From Microbacterium sp. 8M (lineage in GTDB: Bacteria > Actinomycetota > Actinomycetes > Actinomycetales > Microbacteriaceae), in NCBI RefSeq assembly GCF_902506375.1, contig NZ_LR733284.1:496077-560076 (forward strand): DNA of 64,000 nt. Reading direction: 5' to 3'. Below are positions 26,654-35,962 of the stretch, piece after piece. The notes below the pieces were generated by a model, which did no database searches, was not told where the DNA came from, and worked only from the letters and a program-made list of their open reading frames with translations. The position numbers were made by a program, and so were the translations under genes. Numbering within the stretch: position 1 is the stretch's first letter; every line of letters begins with the position of its first letter.

Positions 26654-29600
26654 ATGCCGCAGTGGCTGAACGCCGCGCAGACCGAGCGCGCCCGCCGGGC
26701 CGTGGCCCTCGCCCAGCGCTGGATCGACGAGGCCGCAGAGGCGCATGCCGATCCAGCCGCGGAGCGCCTGTCCGGAGTGCTGCGGGATCCGCACGGACTG
26801 CCGTTCACGCTGGGATTCGTGGACGACGTGATGCGTCCAGAGAGCCTGGGGGCGGCGGCCTCGGGGCTGCACCGCGTGGCGCCGCTCGTGCCGGGATTCC
26901 TGCCCTGGTACCTGCGGGCCGCGGTGCGCGCCGGCGGCCTGGTGGCGCCGGGGCTGCCCGCGCCGACGGTCCCCATCGCCCGCACCGTGCTGCGCGAGCT
27001 TGTCGGTCACCTCATCGCCGACGCGCGCGCCGCCAAGCTGGGCCCGGCGATCGCGAAGCTGCGCGCCGGGGGCGCCCGGCTCAACCTCAACCTGCTCGGC
27101 GAGGCGGTGCTCGGCGAGGAGGAGGCGCAGCGCCGGCTGGACGGGATCCACGAGCTGATCCGCCGTGACGACGTCGACTACGTGTCGGTCAAGGTGTCGT
27201 CCGTGATGAGCAGGATCTCGATGTGGGCCTTCGACGAGGTCGTCGAACGGGTCGCCGAGAGGCTGATGCCGCTGTACCTGTCGGCCGCGGGGGATCTGTG
27301 GTCGTCGACGAGCCCGAAGAGTGCGCAGACCTTCATCAACCTCGACATGGAGGAGTACCGGGACCTCGACCTGACCATCGCGGTGTTCACCCGGATCCTG
27401 GAGGATCCGCGGCTGAAGCACCTCGAAGCGGGGATCGTGCTGCAGACCTACCTGCCCGATGCGCTGCCCGCGCTGCGCGAGCTCACCGCCTGGGCGAAGG
27501 ACCGCGTCGACCACGGCGGCGCCCCGATCAAGGTGCGCCTGGTCAAGGGCGCCAACCTCGCCATGGAGCGGGTGGAGGCGGCACTGCATGGCTGGACGCC
27601 CGCGCCCTACGACACCAAGATCGACACGGACGCCAACTATCTGCGCTGCCTGGACGCGGCCCTCACCCCGGAGGCCGTGCGCGCGGTGCGCATCGGCATC
27701 GCCGGACACAACCTCTTCGACATCGCGTACGCCTGGCTGCTCGCCGGCGACCGCGGCGTGCGGCCGGATCCGGCCCCGGAGCTGGCGCCTCCGGTCTCTG
27801 AGCCGACGTCCCCGGACCCTGAGCTCGTCGAACGGCCCGGAGACCCTGCTGTCCCTTCGACAGGCTCAGGGACCGGAACTGCGGCGTCCCCGCCGATCGA
27901 GTTCGAGATGCTGCTCGGCATGGCGCAGGGGCAGGTCGAGGCGGTGAGCCGGGAGGTCGGTCACGTCCTCCTGTACGTGCCGGTCGTGAAGCCGAGCGAG
28001 TTCGACGTGGCGATCAGCTATCTCGTGCGCCGGCTCGAGGAGAACGCGTCGAAGGAGAACTTCCTCTCGTCGGCCTTCCGGTTGCATGAGGATCCGGACG
28101 CGCTGGACCGCGAGATCAACCGGTTCGCGCTCTCCCTGGAGCGCTCGGCCGATCCGGCGCTGCCAACAGGTCCGCGGCGCAAGCAGGACCGGCTGGCCCC
28201 GGTGCACGAGTCCGCCGCGCTCACCACGGATCCCGACACCGAGGCGGCGGCGCTCACGCAGGCCGTGCTGGGGATCGCCGAGTCGGCCGACCCCGGCGAC
28301 ACGTTCGTCGAGACCGCAGTCTTCGCCGCACGGGAGGACGACTCGACCGTCGCCACCGGCGCTCCCGGCTTCCGCAACACCCCCGACACCGACCCCGCAC
28401 TCCCGGCGAACCGGGAATGGGCGCGGGGCATCATCGCGCGCATCCCCGGCAGCGCCGCGGGGGCGGGCCTCGTCCAGAGCGCTCAGGTCACCGACCCGGC
28501 CGAGCTCGACCGCATCATCGCCCGGGTGCGCGCGGCGGCTCTGGCCTGGGGCAGCCGCCCGGCTGCCGAGCGCGGCGAGGTGCTGCTCCGCGTCGCCGCC
28601 GTGCTCGAGTCGCGCCGTGCGGAGCTCATCGAGGTCGCCGCCGCGGAGACGGGCAAGGTGCTCTCCGAGGGTGACGTCGAGGTGAGCGAGGCCGTCGACT
28701 TCGCCCGGTATTACGCGGCGCGGGCCAGGGAGCTCGACGCCGTGCCCGGGGCGGCCTTCGTGCCGTCGCGGCTCACCGTCGTGGCACCGCCGTGGAACTT
28801 CCCGCTGTCCATCCCCGCCGGAGGGGTGCTGGCCGCGCTCGCCGCGGGATCCGGTGTCGTGTTCAAGCCGGCCCCGCAGGCGCGGCGGTCGGCGGCGGTG
28901 ATCGCCGCGGCGCTGTGGGACGCGGGGATCCCGCGGGATCTGCTGGCATTCATCGACATCGCCGAGGGCGAGCTGGGCCGGGAGCTCATCGCCCACCCCG
29001 ATGTGGACCGCGTGATCCTCACCGGATCCTTCGAGACCGCGGCCCTGTTCCGCAGCTGGCGGCACGACCTGCCGCTGCACGCCGAGACCAGCGGCAAGAA
29101 CGCGATCGTGATCGCGCCCTCCGCCGACCTGGACCTCGCCGTCGCAGACCTCGTCAAGAGCGCGTTCGCCCACGCCGGGCAGAAGTGCTCGGCAGCGTCG
29201 CTGGCCATCCTGGTGGGGCCGGTCGGGCGCTCCAAGCGGTTCGCGCGGCAGCTTCTCGACGCCACCCGCACCCTGCACGTGGGCTGGCCCGAGGATCCGC
29301 TCGCCGAGGTCGGCCCCGTGATCGAGCCGCCGCAGGGCAAGCTGCGCTGGGCGCTCACCGAACTCGACGCCGACGAGAAGTGGCTGCTGAAGCCGCGGGA
29401 GATCCCCGGATCCGACGGCAGACTGTGGACTCCGGGGATCCGCCTCGGCGTGCAGCCGGGATCGCGTTTCCACCGCGAGGAGTTCTTCGGGCCTGTGCTC
29501 GGCATCATGCACGCCCCCACGCTGGCGCGCGCGGTCGAGCTCCAGAACGCCGTCGAGTACGGCCTGACCGCGGGGCTGCACACGCAGGATCCCGACGACC

Positions 29601-30520
29601 TCGCCCTCTGGCTCGACCGCGTGCAGGCGGGGAACCTGTACGTGAACCGCAGCATCACCGGCGCGATCGTGCAGCGCCAGCCGTTCGGCGGGTGGAAGCG
29701 CTCCGCGGTCGGGGGCGGCGCCAAGGCCGGCGGCCCGAACCATCTCATCGGGCTGGGCTCGTGGCGCGACACCGGCGGCGCCGGATCGAGCACCCTGCAC
29801 CTGCGCGGTCTCGACTCGCGCATCACCGCGCTGATCGAGGCGGCCCAGCCGTCGCTGGACTACACGGCGTTCGAGTGGCTGCGGCGCGCGGCGCTGTCGG
29901 ACGCCCTCGCCTGGGACCGCGAGTTCGGGCGGGTGCGCGACGTGTCGCGCCTGGGCGTGGAGCGCAACCTGTTCCGCTACCGCCCGGTGCCGGTCGCCGT
30001 GCGCGCGACCGGCGAGGCGCCCCTGCGCGTTCTGCTGCGGGTGGCGATCGCGGCGATCCGCAGCGGCGGCGCGTTCACGCTCTCCTCCCCGGTGGGGCTG
30101 CCGGCCGCGGTGCGGCGCGTGCTGGGCGAGGCCGGGGTCACCGTCTTCGTGGAGAGCGACGAGGAGTGGATCCAGCGGTTCACCGCGCCCCGGGCGGCCG
30201 AGCCGGCGGGCGCGTCCGGCCCGCTCCCGTGGCAGCGGGTGCGGGACTCCGACGCGCAGGCCGGCGGGGATCATGACGGGGACGCCGAGGCCCCGCAGCG
30301 CCCCGAGCGGGTGCGCATCGTGGGGGCCGCGGAGGACGTCGCCGCACTGCACGCGGCGCTCGCCCAGGCGGTGCAGGGCGATCCGGATCTGGCGATCTTC
30401 GCCGGCGAGGTGACCACCGCCGGGCGCATCGAGCTGCTGCCGTTCCTGCACGAGCAGGCGATCGCGATCACCGCGCACCGCTACGGCAACCCCGACGACT
30501 GGAGTGCCGGGGTGATCTGA
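26654..30520 (+). CDS. putA: Bifunctional proline dehydrogenase / P5C dehydrogenase PutA (copy 1)
   Basis: A 1288-residue PutA that oxidises proline to glutamate in two steps. Residues about 80-480 are the FAD proline dehydrogenase barrel (VSVKVSSVMSR, INLDMEEYRDLDLT, KVRLVKGANLAMERVEA, EFEMLLGMAQGQ). The aldehyde dehydrogenase half has PWNFPLSIPAGG, the glutamate motif HAETSGKNAIV and the catalytic cysteine AGQKCSAAS. There is no N-terminal DNA-binding domain. Relative to the second PutA it has about 42 extra residues after AWLLAGDRGV (around residue 370), encoded by family III repeats. Ornithine aminotransferase, which makes the P5C precursor, is 1 kb downstream. Confidence 0.95.
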   Translation: MPQWLNAAQTERARRAVALAQRWIDEAAEAHADPAAERLSGVLRDPHGLPFTLGFVDDVMRPESLGAAASGLHRVAPLVPGFLPWYLRAAVRAGGLVAPGLPAPTVPIARTVLRELVGHLIADARAAKLGPAIAKLRAGGARLNLNLLGEAVLGEEEAQRRLDGIHELIRRDDVDYVSVKVSSVMSRISMWAFDEVVERVAERLMPLYLSAAGDLWSSTSPKSAQTFINLDMEEYRDLDLTIAVFTRILEDPRLKHLEAGIVLQTYLPDALPALRELTAWAKDRVDHGGAPIKVRLVKGANLAMERVEAALHGWTPAPYDTKIDTDANYLRCLDAALTPEAVRAVRIGIAGHNLFDIAYAWLLAGDRGVRPDPAPELAPPVSEPTSPDPELVERPGDPAVPSTGSGTGTAASPPIEFEMLLGMAQGQVEAVSREVGHVLLYVPVVKPSEFDVAISYLVRRLEENASKENFLSSAFRLHEDPDALDREINRFALSLERSADPALPTGPRRKQDRLAPVHESAALTTDPDTEAAALTQAVLGIAESADPGDTFVETAVFAAREDDSTVATGAPGFRNTPDTDPALPANREWARGIIARIPGSAAGAGLVQSAQVTDPAELDRIIARVRAAALAWGSRPAAERGEVLLRVAAVLESRRAELIEVAAAETGKVLSEGDVEVSEAVDFARYYAARARELDAVPGAAFVPSRLTVVAPPWNFPLSIPAGGVLAALAAGSGVVFKPAPQARRSAAVIAAALWDAGIPRDLLAFIDIAEGELGRELIAHPDVDRVILTGSFETAALFRSWRHDLPLHAETSGKNAIVIAPSADLDLAVADLVKSAFAHAGQKCSAASLAILVGPVGRSKRFARQLLDATRTLHVGWPEDPLAEVGPVIEPPQGKLRWALTELDADEKWLLKPREIPGSDGRLWTPGIRLGVQPGSRFHREEFFGPVLGIMHAPTLARAVELQNAVEYGLTAGLHTQDPDDLALWLDRVQAGNLYVNRSITGAIVQRQPFGGWKRSAVGGGAKAGGPNHLIGLGSWRDTGGAGSSTLHLRGLDSRITALIEAAQPSLDYTAFEWLRRAALSDALAWDREFGRVRDVSRLGVERNLFRYRPVPVAVRATGEAPLRVLLRVAIAAIRSGGAFTLSSPVGLPAAVRRVLGEAGVTVFVESDEEWIQRFTAPRAAEPAGASGPLPWQRVRDSDAQAGGDHDGDAEAPQRPERVRIVGAAEDVAALHAALAQAVQGDPDLAIFAGEVTTAGRIELLPFLHEQAIAITAHRYGNPDDWSAGVI
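27764..27896. repeat. Family III repeats forming an in-frame insertion in putA copy 1
   Basis: Two or three family III elements in opposite orientations (CCCTGAGCTCGTCGAACGG; TCCCTTCGACAGGCTCAGGG) encode a Pro/Ser/Gly-rich loop absent from the second PutA. Confidence 0.8.
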
Positions 30521-30671
30521 GAGACCGAGAACGCACCGAGCTGGCCACGCTCAGACTCGGGTGCGAGAATGGACGACGGCGTGCCCGTGTCGCATCTTCT
30601 CCGCACAGCGGATCGAAGGACCGCCGGGCCTGAGGACAGCGTCCGCCGCATCCAGGATTCCGAGGAGCCTC

Positions 30672-31550
30672 ATGTCGACGCCCGACACCGCCACCACGAC
30701 CACCCCGGCCCGCACCGCGCACCACCGCCGGTACCTGATGTGCAAGCCGGAGCACTTCACGGTGAACTACAGCATCAACCCGTGGATGGAGCCGGCGAAC
30801 CCGACCGACACGGCGAAGGCTGTCGCGCAGTGGCAGAAGCTGTACGACCTCTACCTCGAGCTGGGCCACGAGGTCGAGCTCATCGAGCCGCTCCCCGGCT
30901 ACCCCGACATGGTCTACACCGCCAACGGCGGCTTCGTGATCGACGGCCGCGCCTACGTGCCGTCGTTCTACTACGAACAGCGTCAGGGCGAGGCTCCCGC
31001 GTTCGCCGAGTGGTTCCGCACGCACGGCTTCGACACCGTGCTGCCCGAGGAGATCAACGAGGGAGAGGGCGACTTCCTGCTGGCGGGCGATGTGATCCTC
31101 GCCGGCACCGGCTTCCGCTCCGCGGGCGACAGCCACCGCGAGGTGAGCGAGGTCTTCGGTCGCGAGGTCGTGACGCTCAAGCTCGTCGACCCGCGCTTCT
31201 ACCACCTCGACACGGCGCTGACGGTGCTCGATCCCGTCGTCGGCGAGGAGAACGGCGGCCCCGCCACGGCGAACATCGCCTACCTGCCGCACGCGTTCGA
31301 CGACGCCAGCCGCGCGATCCTCGAGGAGCGCTTCCCCGACGCGATCCTCGTCTCGGACGAGGATGGCGCCGTGTTCGGTCTGAACTCGGCGAGCGACGGC
31401 TACAACGTGATCATCTCGCCGCGCGCCAAGGGCTTCGAGAAGCAGCTGCGCGAGCGCGGCTACAACCCGATCACGGTCGACCTCAGCGAGCTGCTCCTCG
31501 GTGGCGGCGGCATCAAGTGCTGCACGCTGGAACTGCGCGGTGCCAAGTGA
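30672..31550 (+). CDS. ddaH: Dimethylargininase / amidinotransferase-fold hydrolase
   Basis: A 292-residue guanidino-modifying enzyme. YLMCKPEHFTVNYSINPWM and PDMVYTANGGFVIDG are the substrate-binding N-terminal motifs. EGEGDFLLAG and YHLDTALTVLD supply the catalytic Glu and His region. GGGGIKCCTLEL near the C-terminus contains the nucleophilic cysteine. It should release citrulline from methylated arginine, or act on arginine-like guanidines. GAGGAG precedes ATG 30672. Its stop overlaps the next gene (GTGA), which encodes ornithine aminotransferase, a pairing common in actinobacteria. Confidence 0.88.
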   Translation: MSTPDTATTTTPARTAHHRRYLMCKPEHFTVNYSINPWMEPANPTDTAKAVAQWQKLYDLYLELGHEVELIEPLPGYPDMVYTANGGFVIDGRAYVPSFYYEQRQGEAPAFAEWFRTHGFDTVLPEEINEGEGDFLLAGDVILAGTGFRSAGDSHREVSEVFGREVVTLKLVDPRFYHLDTALTVLDPVVGEENGGPATANIAYLPHAFDDASRAILEERFPDAILVSDEDGAVFGLNSASDGYNVIISPRAKGFEKQLRERGYNPITVDLSELLLGGGGIKCCTLELRGAK

Positions 31551-32761
31551 CGGCCGCCGAACTCGTGACCGACGCGACGAAGGCGGGGGCTGAACCGCAC
31601 GTCGCGCGCAACTACGCGCCGCTCGACGTGACGATCGCCCGCGGCGAGGGCGCCTGGGTGACCGACGTCGAGGGCAAGCGGTACCTCGATCTGCTCGCGG
31701 CGTACTCGGCCGTGAACTTCGGCCACCGCCACCCTGCGCTCGTCGCCGCGCTCGAGGAGCAACTGGGCCGCGTGGCGCTCACCAGCCGTGCGTTCCGCAG
31801 CGACCGCCTGGAGCCGTTCGCCGCAGCGCTCGCAGAGCTGTGCGGCAAGGATCTGGTTCTGCCGATGAACACCGGCGCCGAGGCGGTCGAGACCGGCATC
31901 AAGGTCGCCCGTGCCTGGGGGTACCGCGTCAAGGGCGTGCGCCCGGACGCGGCCCGCATCATCGTGGCGCACGGCAACTTCCACGGCCGCACCACGACGA
32001 TCGTCGGCTTCAGCGACGACGAGTCCGCACGCGACGGCTTCGGGCCGTTCACACCCGGCTTCGATGCCGTGCCCTATGGCGACGCCGAGGCCATCGCGGC
32101 CGCGATCACCGACGACACCGTCGCCGTGCTCATCGAGCCGATCCAGGGCGAGGGCGGCGTGATCATCCCGCCCGACGGGTATCTGCGCCGGATCCGCGAG
32201 ATCTGCGACGAGCGCAACGTGCTGTTCGTCGCCGACGAGATCCAGTCGGGCCTCGGCCGCGTGGGCGAGACCTTCGCGTGCGACCGTGAGGGCGTCGTTC
32301 CCGACCTGTACCTGCTCGGGAAGGCGCTCGGCGGCGGGATCCTGCCCGTCTCCGCGGTCGTCGGCAACGAGGACGTGCTGGGCGTGATCCGCCCCGGCGA
32401 GCACGGATCCACGTTCGGCGGCAACCCGCTTGCGGCAGCGGTCGGGCTGCGGGCGGTCGAGATGCTGGCCTCGGGGGAGTTCCAGGAGCGCGCGAAGGCG
32501 CTCGGCGCGCACCTGCGCGCGGGCCTCGACGCGCTCATCGGGCACGGGGTCACCGCGGTGCGCTCCGCCGGCCTGTGGGCGGGCGTCGACATCGACCCGT
32601 CGCGGGGGACCGGCCGCGACATCGCGGAGAGGCTCCTCGACCGCGGCGTGCTCGTGAAGGACACGCACGGTCAGACCATCCGCATCGCGCCGCCCATCGT
32701 GGTGCGCGCGACCGAGCTGGACTGGGCGCTGGAGCAGCTCCGCCTCGTGCTCGAGGGCTGA
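31547..32761 (+). CDS. rocD: Ornithine aminotransferase
   Basis: A 404-residue class III PLP aminotransferase that converts ornithine and 2-oxoglutarate to glutamate semialdehyde/P5C and glutamate. YLDLLAAYSAVNFGHRHP is the diagnostic start. NTGAEAVETGIKVAR, FHGRTTTIVGFS, IEPIQGEGGVIIP and LFVADEIQSGLGRVG lead to the PLP lysine in LLGKALGGGILPVSA. It is translationally coupled to the dimethylargininase-type gene. Its product P5C is the substrate of the dehydrogenase half of PutA just upstream, so the region forms an arginine/ornithine/proline-to-glutamate route. Confidence 0.95.
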   Translation: MTAAELVTDATKAGAEPHVARNYAPLDVTIARGEGAWVTDVEGKRYLDLLAAYSAVNFGHRHPALVAALEEQLGRVALTSRAFRSDRLEPFAAALAELCGKDLVLPMNTGAEAVETGIKVARAWGYRVKGVRPDAARIIVAHGNFHGRTTTIVGFSDDESARDGFGPFTPGFDAVPYGDAEAIAAAITDDTVAVLIEPIQGEGGVIIPPDGYLRRIREICDERNVLFVADEIQSGLGRVGETFACDREGVVPDLYLLGKALGGGILPVSAVVGNEDVLGVIRPGEHGSTFGGNPLAAAVGLRAVEMLASGEFQERAKALGAHLRAGLDALIGHGVTAVRSAGLWAGVDIDPSRGTGRDIAERLLDRGVLVKDTHGQTIRIAPPIVVRATELDWALEQLRLVLEG

Positions 32762-32789
32762 GCCGCGAGTCCCCAGGGAAGCGCCGGCC

Positions 32790-33284
32790 TCACTCGGTCA
32801 GGCGGCGCTCCGCGCGGTACGACTCCCACTCGTCCACGAGCTCGGGCATCCGGCGCGCCATGAACCGGAAGAACTCCGCCATCTCCGAGGCGCGGTCGCG
32901 CGCCGCGTGGTCCTCGTCGTGCTCCGCCCCGATCGCCTCGATGTGGGCGGCGAGACGCTCGTAGATCGGACCGTTGTTCGTCATCAGTCCGTACCAGGTG
33001 TCGGGGATGATGACGTAGTGGTCGCGGCGGCGATCCGGCCGCGAGATGCGGCGGATGACCTGGATCGTCTGCAGGTAGCGCACGGCGCCCGAGACGGCTG
33101 CGGCGCTCACGCCGAGCCGGTCGGCGAGCTCCGCCGCGCTGTATCCCTCAGCGGGGGCGGCGATGAGCGCCATCAGCACGCGGCCGGGCATGCGGGGGAA
33201 GCCGACGGCGGTGATCATCGCCGCGGCCTCCTCCGCCGCGTCCACGCCGTGGTGCACGGGCGGATCCGGTTCCTGCGCGCTCAT
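32790..33284 (-). CDS. GbsR/MarR-type transcriptional regulator
   Basis: A 164-residue winged-helix protein of the GbsR-like family. GFPRMPGRVLMALIAAPAEGYSAAELADRLGVSAAAVSGAVRYLQ is the DNA-binding domain, and ISRPDRRRDHYVIIPDTWYGL the wing. The C-terminal helix (EMAEFFRFMARRMPELVDEWE) probably dimerises. It lies 7 bp after the ABC permease gene on the same strand, completing an ATPase-permease-regulator operon. It most likely represses that operon, perhaps through the inverted repeat at 35906-35921. Confidence 0.88.
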   Translation of the reverse strand: MSAQEPDPPVHHGVDAAEEAAAMITAVGFPRMPGRVLMALIAAPAEGYSAAELADRLGVSAAAVSGAVRYLQTIQVIRRISRPDRRRDHYVIIPDTWYGLMTNNGPIYERLAAHIEAIGAEHDEDHAARDRASEMAEFFRFMARRMPELVDEWESYRAERRLTE

Positions 33285-33291
33285 GACTCCA

Positions 33292-34908
33292 TCATCCCGC
33301 GGGCTGCAGCTCACGGCGGCGCATGAGGGCCAGCGACGCGGCGGCCCCCGCCACGACCACGAGCACCAGCCACAGGGCGCCGCGCAGGTCGGTGTCGCCG
33401 TTCGAGACGATCGGGGTGACCGAGAACGGCGAGAACCGCGTGGTCCATTCCGGCAGCCCGAACAGGGGTCCGAAGAGCCCGAACACCGTGGCGAGGAGCA
33501 CAAGGGCCCAGGCGATCCCGATCGTGCCGCGGGGCAGCAGCACGAACACGAGCCCCGTGAGCACCGTGAACACGCAGGCGGCCAGTCCCTGACCGAGCCC
33601 GACGACGGCGACCACCTGGGCGAGCGACGACGCGTGCGCATTGCCGGCGAGCCCGGCGAAGGCCGCGAGCATCGCCGCGGCCACGATGATCGCGATCGCG
33701 AACGTCGCCACGAGCAGGTAGTCGGCGAGCCAGCGCACCCGCCCGACCGGGAGCGCCAGCACGTTCTCCGCCGTGCCGTGCGCCTCCTCCTGCCGGGCGC
33801 GCACGACGATCTGCACGGCCGCGCAGGCGGCGAGGATCCCCAGCATCGTGAAGAACACCGAGACCACGGTCTCCTCGAGATTGCCCGCCTTGCCGATCTT
33901 GTCGAGGATCTGCTGCACCGCCGGGTTCTGTCCGGAGATCTCGCCCGCCAGGCCGGAGAGCTTCGTCGCGAGCAGTCCGGTGAGCGCGCCGCCGACGGCC
34001 CAGCCGACGATGGCGCCGTTGGTCAGCCGCCACACCAGTGCGTGCGGGCTCGACAGCGCGGGCCGGGCGTGGATGCGGGCGGGCCGCGCCGGGATGAAGC
34101 CCTCGCCGATGTCGCGCGCGGACTGCAGCGCCACCGCCGCGATCGCGAGGATCAGGCCGAAGGCGACGCCGAGCAGCGCCGGCCAGCCGTCATCCGTGTC
34201 GTAGGGGCGCGCCTGCTCCGCCCAGCCGAACGGCGACACCCACACCAGGCCGGAGCTGCTGATGCGGGTGAGGTCGTCGCTCGGGGTTCCCGCGACGTTG
34301 CCGATCCCGTTGATCAGGAACGTGCCGACCAGGATCCACACAGTGAGCGCGTTCGCCCCGCGCGAGGTGCGCATGAGCTGCGCGGCGATGAGGCCGATGC
34401 CGAGGAACGCGATCCCGGTCGTCGCCGAGGTGGCGCCCATGAGCCAGGATCCGGTGGCGTCGAGCTTCGAGCCGATCAGCGCGAGCGCCACCAGCACCCC
34501 GAGCACGAGGTTCGCCGCGATGCCGTGGATGATCGTCGCGATCGTCGGCAGGGCGCGACCCACCGCGGTCGCGGCGACGAGCTCGGTGCGGCCCGCCTCC
34601 TCGTCGCCGCGGGTGTGCCGCACAGCGAGGAACGTGCTCATGAGTGCAGCCAGCATCGTCAGCCATGGCAGGACCTCGAAGGAGAGGAACTGCCCTTCGG
34701 AGGCCCCCGACGGGAGGCCGCGGAACATCATGATGACGGGGTTCGCCATCACCGCGGCGAGCACCTCGACGCGGTCCTTGACGGTCGCGTACGACTGGGT
34801 GACGCCCGCGAAGCCCGAATACGCCATGAGCACGGTCGCGAGGATCCAGAGCAGCAGCTGCAGCCAGTCGCGGCGCAGGCGCTGCCGCAGCAGGGTGGCC
34901 AGCATCAT
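33292..34908 (-). CDS. ABC exporter permease
   Basis: A 538-residue polytopic membrane protein with about 12 predicted helices in two similar halves, each with a long extracytoplasmic or re-entrant region. This is the arrangement of ABC-2-type permeases of the multidrug or antibiotic exporter kind (LLRQRLRRDWLQLLLWILATVLM at the start; MIRxxR-like ESARDIGEGF mid-way). ATG 34908 overlaps the ATPase stop (ATGA). The partner ATPase upstream is a drug-exporter type. Substrate is unknown; the linked GbsR-like regulator suggests a toxic compound or lipid. Confidence 0.87.
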   Translation of the reverse strand: MMLATLLRQRLRRDWLQLLLWILATVLMAYSGFAGVTQSYATVKDRVEVLAAVMANPVIMMFRGLPSGASEGQFLSFEVLPWLTMLAALMSTFLAVRHTRGDEEAGRTELVAATAVGRALPTIATIIHGIAANLVLGVLVALALIGSKLDATGSWLMGATSATTGIAFLGIGLIAAQLMRTSRGANALTVWILVGTFLINGIGNVAGTPSDDLTRISSSGLVWVSPFGWAEQARPYDTDDGWPALLGVAFGLILAIAAVALQSARDIGEGFIPARPARIHARPALSSPHALVWRLTNGAIVGWAVGGALTGLLATKLSGLAGEISGQNPAVQQILDKIGKAGNLEETVVSVFFTMLGILAACAAVQIVVRARQEEAHGTAENVLALPVGRVRWLADYLLVATFAIAIIVAAAMLAAFAGLAGNAHASSLAQVVAVVGLGQGLAACVFTVLTGLVFVLLPRGTIGIAWALVLLATVFGLFGPLFGLPEWTTRFSPFSVTPIVSNGDTDLRGALWLVLVVVAGAAASLALMRRRELQPAG

Positions 34909-35885
34909 GACTCCCTCGCGGCGACCCGGCGGGACGCGCGGGTGCCCGCACCTGTCGAGTCGTCGTCCTCGGCGGCCCGGAGCGCGGCGAGGTCGTCGCC
35001 GTAGTGCCGCAGGAACAGCTCCTCGAGGGAGGGCGGCTCGATGCGCAGCCCGGCCACGCTGCGCTGGGCGAGCACCGGCAGCACCGCGGAGACGGCGTCG
35101 CTGTCGACGGTGAACCGTGCCCGCCCGTCGTCCAGGACGCCGTCGTGCGCGCCGGGGATCCCGGCGAGGGCGGAGGCGTCCGTCGCCTCGAACGACACCT
35201 CGGTGCGGGTGAGGTGGCGCAGCTCCTGGAGCGTGCCCGATTCGACGATGCGTCCGGCCCGGATGATGCTCACCCGATCGCACAGCAGCTCCACCTCGGA
35301 GAGGATGTGGCTGGAGAGCAGCACGGTCGCTCCGCCGCGGCGGATCCGCTGCACCTCGTCGCGGAAGACGACCTCCATGAGCGGATCCAGTCCGCTCGTC
35401 GGCTCGTCGAGGATGTACAGATCCGCGGGCACGGCGAACGCCGCGATGAGCGCGACCTTCTGCCGGTTGCCCTTGGAATACGCGCGGCCCTTCTTGCGGG
35501 GGTCGAACTGGAACGCCGTCATCAGCCGCTCCCGCTCGGCGCGGTAGCCGGGATCCTTGGTCCTCGCACCGCGCAGCCGCGCCAGGAAGTCGATGGCCTC
35601 GCCGCCGGACAGGTTCGGCCAGACGCTGACGTCGCCCGGCACGTAGGCCACACGGCGGTGGATCTGCACGGCGTCGCGCCAGGGGTCCTGCCCGAAGACC
35701 GTCGCGGATCCGCCGGTCTTGCGGGCGAGGCCCAGCAGGATCCGGATGGTGGTGGACTTGCCGGCCCCGTTCGGGCCGAGGAAGCCGTGCACCTGGCCCT
35801 CGTCGACGCTGAGGTCCAGTCCGTCGAGCGCATGCACGCGGCCGTAGTGCTTGGTCAGGCCGTCGGTGCGGATGATCGTGTTCAT
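34905..35885 (-). CDS. ABC exporter ATPase
   Basis: A 326-residue ABC ATPase. Walker A is GPNGAGKSTT, the signature is YSKGNRQKVA, and Walker B is LYILDEPTSGLDP. SHILSEVELLCDRVSIIRAGRIVESG is typical of the drug/antibiotic exporter (DRA) subfamily, as is the C-terminal accessory domain of about 90 residues. It forms the first gene of the operon, with the permease overlapping by 4 bp. An inverted repeat lies 21 bp upstream of its start, where a repressor would act. Confidence 0.94.
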   Translation of the reverse strand: MNTIIRTDGLTKHYGRVHALDGLDLSVDEGQVHGFLGPNGAGKSTTIRILLGLARKTGGSATVFGQDPWRDAVQIHRRVAYVPGDVSVWPNLSGGEAIDFLARLRGARTKDPGYRAERERLMTAFQFDPRKKGRAYSKGNRQKVALIAAFAVPADLYILDEPTSGLDPLMEVVFRDEVQRIRRGGATVLLSSHILSEVELLCDRVSIIRAGRIVESGTLQELRHLTRTEVSFEATDASALAGIPGAHDGVLDDGRARFTVDSDAVSAVLPVLAQRSVAGLRIEPPSLEELFLRHYGDDLAALRAAEDDDSTGAGTRASRRVAARES

Positions 35886-35905
35886 GGCGGCGATGCTACG
35901 CCGAA

Positions 35906-35921
35906 TTCACAAATTCGTGAA
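35906..35921. promoter_or_regulatory. Candidate operator of the ABC exporter operon
   Basis: TTCAC-AAATTC-GTGAA is a 5-bp inverted repeat in an AT-rich block just upstream of the ATPase gene. It is the obvious site for the GbsR-like regulator encoded at the operon's end, although the arms are short. Confidence 0.45.
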
Positions 35922-35962
35922 GGAAGTGAAGCGCATGGATTCCGTGAGGATCACGTCCAGGG

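Noticed and set aside
34905..35885. Sugar import ATPase
   Set aside because: The signature, C-terminal domain and large two-half permease fit a drug-type exporter, and there is no binding protein.
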